The position numbers and the translations under genes are program-made. The notes under the pieces are model-generated. The model was given only the letters and a program-made list of their open reading frames with translations. It was not told the origin of the DNA and made no database searches. Source: Clostridia bacterium (GTDB taxonomy: Bacteria > Bacillota > Clostridia > Oscillospirales > Acutalibacteraceae). From it: a stretch of DNA of 24,882 nt. Location of the stretch: positions 1 through 24,882 of the forward strand of contig CAADUC010000071.1 in assembly GCA_900752115.1 (NCBI GenBank). The letters run 5' to 3'. This document shows, in pieces, positions 14,886 through 21,622 of this stretch (position 1 is its first letter; each line of letters opens with the position of its first letter).

Positions 14886-15128
14886 ATGTCCGTTAAGATC
14901 AGACTGCGCAGAATGGGCGCCAAGAAGGCTCCGTTCTACCGTATTGTTGTGGCTGATTCCCGTTTTCCGCGCGATGGCCGTTTCATCGAGGAGATCGGTA
15001 CCTACGATCCGATGCAGGAGCCTTCCGTTGTGAAGGTTGACCCTGAGAAGGCCAAGAAGTGGATTGCCAACGGCGCTCAGCCCACGGATACCGTGAAGGC
15101 TCTGTTCAAGAAGCACGGCGTCCTGTAA
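14886..15128 (+). CDS. rpsP: Small ribosomal subunit protein bS16
   Basis: 80-residue bS16, recognisable from [20 protein letters not shown] through [17 protein letters not shown] to the C-terminal [18 protein letters not shown]. It is a primary binder of 16S rRNA in the 5' domain. The ATG at 14886 is chosen because GGAGGTG (14873-14879) lies before it; a frame from 14859 would add nine residues not typical of the family. Position after ffh and before khpA-rimM-trmD is canonical in Firmicutes. Confidence 0.95.
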   Translation: MSVKIRLRRMGAKKAPFYRIVVADSRFPRDGRFIEEIGTYDPMQEPSVVKVDPEKAKKWIANGAQPTDTVKALFKKHGVL

Positions 15129-15143
15129 GCGGGGGGAAACACA

Positions 15144-15377
15144 ATGAAGGATTTGTTGACCGCCATTGCCCGCGGCCTTGTCGAGGATCCGGACGCTGTC
15201 TCTGTGACGGCTGACGAGCCCGACGAGGAGGGCACCGTTGTGTACCACCTGCATGTTGCGGAAAACGACATGGGGCGTGTGATCGGGAAGCAGGGGCGCA
15301 TTGCCAAGGCGATTCGCGTTGTGATGCGCGCGGCCGCAACCCGCACAAACGACAAGGTTTCCGTGGAAATCGACTGA
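15144..15377 (+). CDS. khpA: KH domain RNA-binding protein KhpA
   Basis: 77-residue KhpA (YlqC family). A single KH fold with the GxxG loop as GKQG (48-51) within GRVIGKQGRIAKAIRVV. KhpA forms homodimers or a heterodimer with KhpB (Jag/EloR) and binds RNA in Gram-positive bacteria, affecting cell division and elongation. The ATG at 15144 follows GCGGGGGGA, a good ribosome binding site, 15 nt after rpsP. An intrinsic terminator lies 36 nt downstream, between khpA and rimM. Confidence 0.93.
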   Translation: MKDLLTAIARGLVEDPDAVSVTADEPDEEGTVVYHLHVAENDMGRVIGKQGRIAKAIRVVMRAAATRTNDKVSVEID

Positions 15378-15413
15378 ATCCGGGGCTGTGCGGCAAGCCG
15401 GTCTTCGGAAAAG

Positions 15414-15450
15414 AAAGGGCAGGCGCAGGAGCGTCCGCCCTTTTGTGTTC
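15414..15450 (+). terminator. Intrinsic terminator/attenuator between khpA and rimM
   Basis: AAAGGGC (15414-15420) pairs with GCCCTTT (15437-15443) around an inner GGCGC/GCGTC stem (15422-15426 with 15431-15435), followed by TTTTGTGTTC. It divides the ribosomal operon and probably gives partial read-through to rimM-trmD, as I see no strong promoter before rimM. Confidence 0.7.
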
Positions 15451-15487
15451 TTCGCATGTATGATTTCGGTAAAAAGGGGGAAATGAA

Positions 15488-16003
15488 ATGAAGAGCCCGT
15501 TTCTCGAGGCTGGGCGGATTGTCGGCACTCATGGCGTCCGCGGCGAGCTTCGCGTGGAGCCCTGGTGCGATTCCGCCCGTTTCCTGACAGGTTTTTCAGA
15601 GTTCTACTGGGATGGCGGCAGGGAGAAGGTCAAGGTGGTTTCCTCGCGTCCGCACAAGAATCTGCTTTTGCTTAAGCTGGAGGGCGTTGATACCGTGGAG
15701 GCGGGCGACGCGCTGCGGGGGCGCGTGCTGTATCTTGCGCGTGCCGACGCAAAGCTGCCGCAGGGACGTTTCTTCGTGCAGGATTTGCTGGGGCTTTCCG
15801 CCGTCGATGCAGACACCGGCCATGTCTATGGAAAGGTGACGGACGTCTTTCCGACCGGCTCCAACGACGTTTATCAGGTGACGGATGAAAACGGCCGGGA
15901 TTACCTTGTTCCGGCGATCCGTGAGGTGATTGTGCGCGTGGACGTGGACGGCGGTGTGCTGGAGCTCAGGCCGATGAGGGGGATTTTTGACGATGCGGAT
16001 TGA
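15488..16003 (+). CDS. rimM: Ribosome maturation factor RimM
   Basis: 171-residue RimM, a 30S assembly factor that binds uS19. The N-terminal RimM domain (1-90) starts LEAGRIVGTHGVRGELRVEP, followed by a PRC-barrel (about 92-165) with KVTDVFPTGSNDVYQV and DYLVPAIREVIVRVDVDGG. The ATG at 15488 follows AAAGGGGGAAATGAA. The 3' end overlaps trmD by 11 nt, so the pair is translationally coupled. Expected partner gene order rpsP-khpA-rimM-trmD is intact. Confidence 0.95.
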   Translation: MKSPFLEAGRIVGTHGVRGELRVEPWCDSARFLTGFSEFYWDGGREKVKVVSSRPHKNLLLLKLEGVDTVEAGDALRGRVLYLARADAKLPQGRFFVQDLLGLSAVDADTGHVYGKVTDVFPTGSNDVYQVTDENGRDYLVPAIREVIVRVDVDGGVLELRPMRGIFDDAD

Positions 16004-16754
16004 CCTTCTGACCCTTTTTCCCGAAATGTGCGAGACTGTGATGGCGGAAAGCATTGTGGGGCGTGCGCGCCGCAAGGGAGTGCTGCAGGTGTGCTGCCAT
16101 CAGTTCCGTGATTTCTCCGGCAACAAGCATAACCGCGTCGACGATAATCTGTTCGGCGGTGGGATGGGGATGCTTCTGATGGCCGAGCCGATTGCGGCCT
16201 GCCTGGAGGACGTCATGGAACAACTGGGCAAACGTCCGCATATTGTGTATATGTCCCCGCAGGGAAAAACGCTCACCCAGCAGCGCGTTCGAGAGCTGGC
16301 GCAGGAGGAGAACCTGATTATCCTGTGCGGCCACTACGAGGGAGTCGATGAGCGTGTGCTCGAAGCCTTTGTCGACGAGGAGATTTCTCTCGGAGACTTT
16401 GTGCTGACGGGCGGCGAGATTCCGGCTCTCGCGCTGGCCGACGCTGTCAGCCGCATGATCCCAGGCGTCCTTTCCGCCGATGAATGCTTTGAGGAGGAAA
16501 GTCATTTCAACGGTCTGCTCGAGTATCCGCAGTACACACGGCCCGCAGTGTGGCGCGGAAGAGAGGTTCCCCCCGTCCTTCTGACCGGTCATCATGCCAA
16601 TATCCGGAAATGGAGACATGAGCAGTCTCTTCTGCGTACGGCAGAGAAGAGACCCGAGCTGCTGAAAAATGCGGATCTGAGTCCGGAGGATTTGGCTTTT
16701 TTGCAAAACAGAGGCCTTTTGGCGGTCGGGGAAAATGATTCATTACACGGGTAA
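15993..16754 (+). CDS. trmD: tRNA (guanine37-N1)-methyltransferase TrmD
   Basis: 253-residue SPOUT-knot methyltransferase that makes m1G37 in tRNA to prevent +1 frameshifting. The trefoil knot motifs are YMSPQGK (86-92), CGHYEGVDER (112-121) and SLGDFVLTGGE (132-142). The ATG at 15993 is chosen over a TTG at 15987 because GAGGGGGA (15976-15983) is 9 nt before it. The gene overlaps rimM. The usual next gene rplS (bL19) is not present; a 275-nt gap leads to HPr. Confidence 0.95.
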   Translation: MRIDLLTLFPEMCETVMAESIVGRARRKGVLQVCCHQFRDFSGNKHNRVDDNLFGGGMGMLLMAEPIAACLEDVMEQLGKRPHIVYMSPQGKTLTQQRVRELAQEENLIILCGHYEGVDERVLEAFVDEEISLGDFVLTGGEIPALALADAVSRMIPGVLSADECFEEESHFNGLLEYPQYTRPAVWRGREVPPVLLTGHHANIRKWRHEQSLLRTAEKRPELLKNADLSPEDLAFLQNRGLLAVGENDSLHG

Positions 16755-16784
16755 TTCCCTCATATTCTCCGCATTATCTCTAAA

Positions 16785-16800
16785 TTTCGACAGGTCGAAA
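16785..16800. repeat. Near-palindrome TTTCGACAGGTCGAAA between trmD and ptsH
   Basis: A 7-bp perfect inverted repeat with a 2-nt spacer (16785-16791 and 16794-16800). It has no T-run, so it is not an obvious terminator; it could be an operator or a short hairpin. It lies 117 nt upstream of the HPr -35 element. Confidence 0.5.
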
Positions 16801-16916
16801 AGCGAAAAGCTTGTCAAACGGTATAAAAGTTTTCAACAATTGCTGCAACTTGCACAAAGCAAAACTTTCCATAAAGCGACCGATTCGGTGAGTAAGCCAA
16901 ACTTTCCTCCAATCTG

Positions 16917-16944
16917 TTGACGAGGCACTGAATTGTGATATAAT
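16917..16944 (+). promoter_or_regulatory. Sigma-A promoter for the HPr gene
   Basis: TTGACG (16917-16922), a 16-nt spacer and a perfect TATAAT (16939-16944) with an extended TGA. Transcription would start near 16951, giving a leader of about 80 nt. A direct repeat AAACTTTCC occurs just upstream at 16862-16870 and 16899-16907. Confidence 0.75.
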
Positions 16945-17029
16945 AACTTTAAATCGTAGCGATTGAACGTCCCGGAAGCAACAGGTGGATGTGCGGAAAG
17001 AATCTTGATAAGCTAGGAGTGGATTTCAA

Positions 17030-17293
17030 ATGTGTGTCAAAGAGGTTTTAGTTCAGAACCAGGTGGGTCTGCATGCTCGTCCGGCAACTTTCTTCATCCA
17101 GAAGGCAAATGAGTTTAAGTCCTCTATCTGGGTTGAGAAGGAAGAGCGCCGTGTGAACGCGAAGAGCCTTCTCGGCGTCCTGTCCCTCGGCATCGTGGGC
17201 GGCACCAACATTCGCATCATTGCGGATGGTTCCGATGAGGAAGAGGCTGTCAACAGCTTGGTTGAGCTGGTCGAGTCCGGCTTCGCTGAGTAA
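17030..17293 (+). CDS. ptsH: Phosphocarrier protein HPr
   Basis: 87-residue HPr. The active-site motif GLHARPA carries the phospho-accepting His15, and Ser46 in NAKSLLGVLSLG is the HPr-kinase site typical of Firmicutes. It transfers phosphate from enzyme I to sugar EIIs and, when phosphorylated on Ser46, acts as a CcpA corepressor. Because His15 is present it is HPr, not Crh. GCTAGGAG (17013-17020) precedes the ATG. It is monocistronic here, with its own promoter and an intrinsic terminator; no ptsI is nearby, so enzyme I is encoded elsewhere. Confidence 0.9.
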   Translation: MCVKEVLVQNQVGLHARPATFFIQKANEFKSSIWVEKEERRVNAKSLLGVLSLGIVGGTNIRIIADGSDEEEAVNSLVELVESGFAE

Positions 17294-17357
17294 TTTGGCG
17301 CACAGCGGGTAAATTCCCTGCAAGTCATAAGGCTGTCTCTCAGAGCGCGCCGGTGCG

Positions 17358-17390
17358 GGCCGCGCGCGGAGGAGGCGGCCTTTTTGCTTT
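17358..17390 (+). terminator. Intrinsic terminator after ptsH overlapping the uvrC start
   Basis: GGCCGC (17358-17363) pairs with GCGGCC (17375-17380) around an 11-nt loop, followed by TTTTTGCTTTT. The loop and right arm contain GGAGGAGG (17368-17375), which could be the ribosome binding site of the uvrC TTG start at 17384. Confidence 0.65.
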
Positions 17391-19300
17391 TCCGGCGCAA
17401 ACAGAAAGGAAAGAGGAAAGGGGGGCTTTTTCTGGACGAGCAGAAGCGTCATATTCGGGAGCTGCGCGCACGGGCGATGCGTCTGCCGCTCTCGCCCGGC
17501 GTGTACCTCATGCACGACAAGACGGGAAAGATTATCTATATCGGCAAGGCGAAGGCGCTGAAAAACCGTGTCAGTCAGTATTTCGGCAGCGAGCGTCATC
17601 ACGACCGCAAGGTGCGGCAGATGGTCGCTCATGTCGAGTATTTCGAATATATCCTCACAGACAGCGAGTTTGAGGCTCTGGTTCTGGAATGCAGCCTCAT
17701 CAAGCAGCACGCGCCGAAGTACAACATCCTGCTGAAGGATGATAAGGGGTATCATTATATCCGCATTACGAATGAAGCCTGGCCGCGCATCTCACAGGCC
17801 AAGCAGATGCTCGACGACGGCGCAACGTATCTCGGACCGTATGTCAGCTCGTGGGCAACGAAGGAAAGCGTCGACGAGGCGCTCAAGATTTTCCGGCTGC
17901 CCTCCTGTACGCGCCGTTTTCCGCAGGATATCAAAAAAGCGCGTCCGTGCCTGAATTACTACATCAAGCAGTGCTGTGCCCCCTGCCGTGGAGGCATCAG
18001 CTGTGAAGAATACAATGAAATTGTGCGTGAGGCCGTCGATTTTCTGCGCGGGGGCAGCGGCAACAGCGTCAAGCTGCTCACCGAGCGCATGAACGAGGCG
18101 GCGGAGGCTCTTGAGTTTGAGCGTGCCGCCCGCATCCGGGACCGTCTTGAGGCGGTCAAAAAGATCCGTGAGCGGCAGAAGGTCGTGGCTGCCCGTGTGC
18201 AGGAGCAGGACGTCATTGCCCTTGCGCAGGGGCCGTCGAACGCCTGCTTTGAGGTATTCCGTTTTCAGCAGGGCCGGCTTTGCGACAGGGAGAGCTTCCT
18301 GCTTTCGGATATCGGCGAGCCAAAGACAGCCCGCGCGGAGTTTCTCGAGCGCTATTACTCCATGCGCGATCGGATTCCGCCGCGCATCAGTCTTGACGGT
18401 CCCGCCGCTTCCATGGAGCTGATTGCCAGATGGCTCTCCGAGAAGGCGGGCCGCAAGGTGACGCTATCCCTCCCGCAGAGAGGCGAGCAGAAGGAGATCC
18501 TTGAAATGTGCCGCAGCAACGCGGCGGAGCAGGTGGCCCAGTCGACGGGCCGCACCGGGCGGGAAACGTCGGCTCTCGACGAGCTTGCTCGCCTGCTGGG
18601 CCTGGAGAAGCCGCCTGCCTATATTGAGTCTTATGATATCAGTAATCTTGCGGGCGGGGAGAATGTCGCGGGAATGGTCGTGTTTGAGGACGGCCGCCCG
18701 CTCAAGAGCGCCTACCGCAAATTCAGCATCAAAACGGTCGAGGGGCAGGACGATTACGCCTCCATGCAGGAGGTGATCTCCCGGCGCTTTCAGGAGTATT
18801 TCCGTCAGAAGGAGAGCGGGGAAGGCTTTGGCCGTCTGCCGGATCTGATTCTCCTGGACGGCGGCAAGGGACATGTGGCGGCGGTAAAGCCTGTGCTCGA
18901 ATCGATGGGGCTCGGCGATATCCCGCTCTTCGGTATGGTGAAGGACGATAAGCACCGCACCAGGGCTATCGCGCTTGACGGCGGAGAAATTTCCATTCAT
19001 TCGCACCGCGCGGCGTTCACTCTGATCGGTGCGATTCAGGAGGAGGTACACCGCTTTGCCATTGGGTATCACCGTCAGCGCAGAAAGAAGGCGGTGATTG
19101 GTTCCTCGCTGCTTGAGATTCCCGGCGTGGGACCCACGCGCGCGAAAGCGCTGCTGCGTCATTTTCGGACGGTTTCGGCCATCCAGAACGCCGATTTGGA
19201 GGAGCTGGAGGCCGCGCCGCATATGACGAAGCCGGCGGCGCGCGCCGTCTATCTCTATTATCACCCGGAAGAGAAAACCGATCTTGACAAAGAAACCTGA
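17384..19300 (+). CDS. uvrC: Excinuclease ABC subunit C (UvrC)
   Basis: Up to 638 residues with all UvrC parts in order: GIY-YIG nuclease (GVYLMHDKTGKIIYIGKAKAL), a UVR motif around 235 (AEALEFERAARIRDRLEAVK), an RNase H-like domain (ESYDISNLAGGENVAGMVV, then LLDGGKGH) and a C-terminal helix-hairpin-helix (IPGVGPTRAKALLRHF). UvrC makes the dual incisions in nucleotide excision repair. The start is uncertain: the TTG at 17384 has GGAGGAGG 8 nt before it but lies in the ptsH terminator tail and adds a basic N-terminus; CTG at 17432 (behind GGGGGG) gives the more usual length; ATG at 17477 is only three codons from the conserved start of the domain and looks too short. uvrA and uvrB are not in the window. 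Confidence 0.92.
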   Translation: MLFRRKQKGKRKGGLFLDEQKRHIRELRARAMRLPLSPGVYLMHDKTGKIIYIGKAKALKNRVSQYFGSERHHDRKVRQMVAHVEYFEYILTDSEFEALVLECSLIKQHAPKYNILLKDDKGYHYIRITNEAWPRISQAKQMLDDGATYLGPYVSSWATKESVDEALKIFRLPSCTRRFPQDIKKARPCLNYYIKQCCAPCRGGISCEEYNEIVREAVDFLRGGSGNSVKLLTERMNEAAEALEFERAARIRDRLEAVKKIRERQKVVAARVQEQDVIALAQGPSNACFEVFRFQQGRLCDRESFLLSDIGEPKTARAEFLERYYSMRDRIPPRISLDGPAASMELIARWLSEKAGRKVTLSLPQRGEQKEILEMCRSNAAEQVAQSTGRTGRETSALDELARLLGLEKPPAYIESYDISNLAGGENVAGMVVFEDGRPLKSAYRKFSIKTVEGQDDYASMQEVISRRFQEYFRQKESGEGFGRLPDLILLDGGKGHVAAVKPVLESMGLGDIPLFGMVKDDKHRTRAIALDGGEISIHSHRAAFTLIGAIQEEVHRFAIGYHRQRRKKAVIGSSLLEIPGVGPTRAKALLRHFRTVSAIQNADLEELEAAPHMTKPAARAVYLYYHPEEKTDLDKET

Positions 19301-19313
19301 TTGATGGGATAAT
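19284..19313 (+). promoter_or_regulatory. Sigma-A promoter in the 3' end of uvrC, for rsmD-coaD
   Basis: TTGACA (19284-19289), an 18-nt spacer and GATAAT (19308-19313, 5 of 6). It starts in the last codons of uvrC. The leader contains a stem of nine pairs (19326-19334 with 19364-19372) and an inner CGGGG/CCCCG hairpin (19337-19341 with 19346-19350), just before the ribosome binding site at 19373-19379. Confidence 0.6.
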
Positions 19314-19385
19314 AGAACAGCAACAGCGCGCCGCGGCGGGGCATTCCCCGATATTCTGTGCCGGCGGCGTGCGGAGGGACAGCCT

Positions 19386-19946
19386 ATGCGAGTGATTACA
19401 GGAAGCGCCAGAGGGAGACGGCTGATCACCCTGGAGGGTGAGAGCGTCCGCCCGACGACGGACAAGGTCAAGGAGGCCATGTTCAGCGCGATTCAGTTTG
19501 AAATAGAGGGCAGGCAGGTGCTTGATTTGTTTGCCGGTTCCGGTCAGCTGGCCGTGGAGGCGCTCAGCCGCGGCGCGGCGCATGCCGTGTTGGTTGACGC
19601 GGCCAAAAGCTCCCTGGCGGTGGCTGAAAAGAATCTTACCGCCACTGGCCTGATGGAAAGAGCCCGTCTGGTCAACAGCGATTCTTTGTCCTATCTTTCC
19701 TCCTGCCGTGAGAGGTTTGATCTGGCATTTCTCGATCCGCCTTACCGTGCGGGCCTGCTTCCGCGGGCTTTGCCGCTGGTGGCGGAGCGTATGAATCCCG
19801 GAGGCACCATTCTCTGCGAGCATCCCGTCGGGGAAGAGCTGCCGGAGACGGTGGGCGGGTTTTCCCAGTACCGCTCCCGCAAATATGGGAAGATTATGGT
19901 GACACTATACCGCCGGCTGGCGGAGGAAGGGCGGAATCTTGCATGA
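19386..19946 (+). CDS. rsmD: 16S rRNA (guanine966-N2)-methyltransferase RsmD
   Basis: 186-residue class I methyltransferase with the SAM motif LDLFAGSGQLAVEAL (46-60) and the catalytic DPPY (117-120, in AFLDPPYRAG). It begins MRVITGSARGRRL, as RsmD does. It methylates G966 of 16S rRNA in assembled 30S subunits. GGAGGGAC (19373-19380) precedes the ATG. The stop overlaps the coaD ATG (ATGA), the classic rsmD-coaD coupling seen widely in bacteria. Confidence 0.94.
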   Translation: MRVITGSARGRRLITLEGESVRPTTDKVKEAMFSAIQFEIEGRQVLDLFAGSGQLAVEALSRGAAHAVLVDAAKSSLAVAEKNLTATGLMERARLVNSDSLSYLSSCRERFDLAFLDPPYRAGLLPRALPLVAERMNPGGTILCEHPVGEELPETVGGFSQYRSRKYGKIMVTLYRRLAEEGRNLA

Positions 19947-20431
19947 AAACAGCGATTTGTCCCGGAAGTTTTGATCCGGTCACGCTTGGACATATGGATA
20001 TCATCCGGCGAGCCTCCAAAATCTTTGACAAGGTGATTGTTGCGGTGATGGTGAATCCCGCCAAGAAAACGGCCTTCACGCTGGACGAGCGCGTTTCATT
20101 GCTGAAGAAGGCGACGGCGGAGATGGACAGCGTTGAGGTTGTCGGCTTTGACGGCTTTTTGGCCGATTTGGCGAGAAAGCGCGGAGCCTGCGCCATTGTG
20201 AAGGGCTTGCGCGCTGTTTCCGATTTCGAGTATGAGTTCCAGATGGCCCTGATCAACCAGAAGCTGAACAGTGAGCTGGAAACGATGTTTCTCACCACCC
20301 AGGCGCAGAATATGTATCTCAGCTCCAGTATGATTAAGGATATTGCAAGCTTTGGCGGCGATATTTCGTCGTTCGTTCCGGCCTGTATCCTGGGCGATAT
20401 TCAGCAGCGACTGTGCAAGGGAGGAAATTGA
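19943..20431 (+). CDS. coaD: Phosphopantetheine adenylyltransferase CoaD
   Basis: 162 residues, PPAT of coenzyme A synthesis: transfers AMP from ATP to 4'-phosphopantetheine. The nucleotidyltransferase TxGH motif is TLGH (14-17) within CPGSFDPVTLGHMDIIRRAS, and the second signature YLSSSMIKDIASFGGDIS lies near the C-terminus. The length is typical. It overlaps rsmD by 4 nt and is followed at once by a coiled-coil gene. Confidence 0.96.
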   Translation: MKTAICPGSFDPVTLGHMDIIRRASKIFDKVIVAVMVNPAKKTAFTLDERVSLLKKATAEMDSVEVVGFDGFLADLARKRGACAIVKGLRAVSDFEYEFQMALINQKLNSELETMFLTTQAQNMYLSSSMIKDIASFGGDISSFVPACILGDIQQRLCKGGN

Positions 20432-20432
20432 C

Positions 20433-20909
20433 ATGAGTGATAATGTGAGCGTGGAGGAGCTCCTGGAGGAGCTCAGCGAAATTGTGGAGAAAGCATGGAA
20501 TTTCCCGCTTGGACGCGGTCGGGCTATGCTCGACGTAGAGGAGGTCCGTGAGATCCTCGGCGAGATCCGTGAGGCAATGCCGCAGGAGATCCGTCAGGCC
20601 AAGGCGATTGTCGCTGACCGCAAACAGATTATTGATGACGCCAAGCGTGAGGCGGAGACGATTGTGCGTGTGGCCGAGGAGCGTGCCCGCGCGATGGTCA
20701 ATCAGGATGAAATTGTCCGGCAGGCGCAGCAGAAAGCCAATGAGATGCTCGCGCAGGCTCAGACGCGCTTCCGCGAGATGCGCAAGGCGTCCAATGAATA
20801 TATTGACGATCTGATGCGCCGTACGGACGAAGGACTGGCCGCCAACCTCGCTGAGCTGCGCAAAACGCGTCAGGAAATCAAGTCGACCCTTCGTTCCGGC
20901 CAGAATTGA
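20433..20909 (+). CDS. Conserved coiled-coil protein downstream of coaD (function unknown)
   Basis: 158 residues, almost entirely helical and charged: a short N-terminal part (MSDNVSVEELLEELSEIVEK), then LDVEEVREILGEIREAMPQE and a long heptad-like stretch from about 50 to 150 rich in A, E, R, Q and K (ADRKQIIDDAKREAETIVRV). No signal peptide or membrane helix is visible. Databases often label such clostridial proteins 'ATPase' or V-type subunit H-like on coiled-coil similarity only; a DivIVA- or YlqD-like scaffold role is equally possible and not shown here. The ATG at 20433 follows AAGGGAGG; the coaD stop is 1 nt upstream, so the two are cotranscribed. Confidence 0.8.
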   Translation: MSDNVSVEELLEELSEIVEKAWNFPLGRGRAMLDVEEVREILGEIREAMPQEIRQAKAIVADRKQIIDDAKREAETIVRVAEERARAMVNQDEIVRQAQQKANEMLAQAQTRFREMRKASNEYIDDLMRRTDEGLAANLAELRKTRQEIKSTLRSGQN

Positions 20910-20960
20910 GTTGTTAATTTATGGTAATTTAAAAATTTTTTCGCTCTCATATGCCGTTAT

Positions 20961-21000
20961 CCCCCTCTCTATATACAATATTTTGTATATAGAGAGGGGG
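20961..21000. repeat. Perfect 18-bp hairpin upstream of mraZ
   Basis: CCCCCTCTCTATATACAA (20961-20978) and its exact complement (20983-21000) flank a TATT loop. There is no T-run after either arm, so a plain intrinsic terminator is unlikely, although it may end coaD-operon transcripts or block read-through into the dcw promoter. Neither arm carries any reading frame. Confidence 0.85.
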
Positions 21001-21079
21001 AATTTCACATTATATCGAATTGTTTCCTCCAAAGTAAAAAAGCACTCGAAAAAAGGTTGACATAATTGAAATCTTCTGG

Positions 21080-21108
21080 TTGCAATTCTGTAACAAATCG
21101 AGTATAAT
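21080..21108 (+). promoter_or_regulatory. Sigma-A promoter for mraZ (dcw cluster)
   Basis: TTGCAA (21080-21085, 5 of 6 to TTGACA by near-match, strictly 4 of 6), a 17-nt spacer and TATAAT (21103-21108). A perfect TTGACA also lies at 21057-21062, but its best -10 (TGCAAT, 18 nt on) is poor. Transcription would start near 21115, just before the MraZ-type repeats. Confidence 0.65.
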
Positions 21109-21120
21109 CAAATCATTACG

Positions 21121-21150
21121 AGTGGAGGAAAGTGGGGGAAAGTTCCACAA
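21121..21150 (+). promoter_or_regulatory. Candidate MraZ operator repeats
   Basis: Three 10-bp units begin with AGT: AGTGGAGGAA (21121), AGTGGGGGAA (21131) and AGTTCCACAA (21141). MraZ binds GTGG-type boxes repeated at a 10-bp step in front of its own gene in Escherichia coli and Mycoplasma. Two of the three units fit well, the third less so. A palindrome GTGGGATCCCAC follows at 21164-21175. Confidence 0.55.
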
Positions 21151-21185
21151 AAGGGTTTTCAGTGTGGGATCCCACCATTTTTATT

Positions 21186-21605
21186 ATGTTGATAGGAGAA
21201 TACCAACATAATATCGACCCCAAGGGCCGCGTGATTGTCCCCTCCAAGTTCCGGGAGGATTTGGGGGAGCGTTTTTATGTCACAAAGGGCCTTGACGGCT
21301 GCCTCTTCGTATTGTCTCCCGCGGAGTGGGACAAGCTTCAGGAGAAAATAATGTCCATGCCGATCAGTAAAGCGCGTGGCCTGCAGCGTTTCTTCTTTTC
21401 GGGGGCCGCCGAGGTGGAACCGGACAAACAGGGGAGAATTCTGCTGCCGCAGCATCTGCGTGATTATGCCCATTTGACGAAGGACGTCGCCTTTATCGGC
21501 GCATCCCGCCGCGCGGAGATCTGGGATGCTGCCAACTGGAAGGCGTTTAACTCCGATCTGACGGAGGAAGCCATTGCCGAAGCAATGGACGAGCTTGAGC
21601 TGTGA
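21186..21605 (+). CDS. mraZ: Transcriptional regulator MraZ
   Basis: 139 residues with the two AbrB/SpoVT-like half repeats of Mra[15 protein letters not shown] (11-24) and [13 protein letters not shown] (80-92). MraZ forms octameric rings and regulates the dcw cluster by binding tandem boxes in its own promoter. The N-terminus [14 protein letters not shown] is aligned with the usual MFIGEYxHxID start, so ATG 21186 is chosen. However, no Shine-Dalgarno lies before it; a GTG at 21132 with GGAGG close by would add 18 residues. rsmH follows after 17 nt. Confidence 0.9.
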   Translation: MLIGEYQHNIDPKGRVIVPSKFREDLGERFYVTKGLDGCLFVLSPAEWDKLQEKIMSMPISKARGLQRFFFSGAAEVEPDKQGRILLPQHLRDYAHLTKDVAFIGASRRAEIWDAANWKAFNSDLTEEAIAEAMDELEL

Positions 21606-21622
21606 CGGCAAGGGGAGGCTCC

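Noticed and set aside
20910..21060. Gene or small RNA in the coaD-mraZ gap
   Set aside because: Apart from the hairpin the DNA is AT-rich with no convincing start, ribosome binding site or terminator for a distinct unit.
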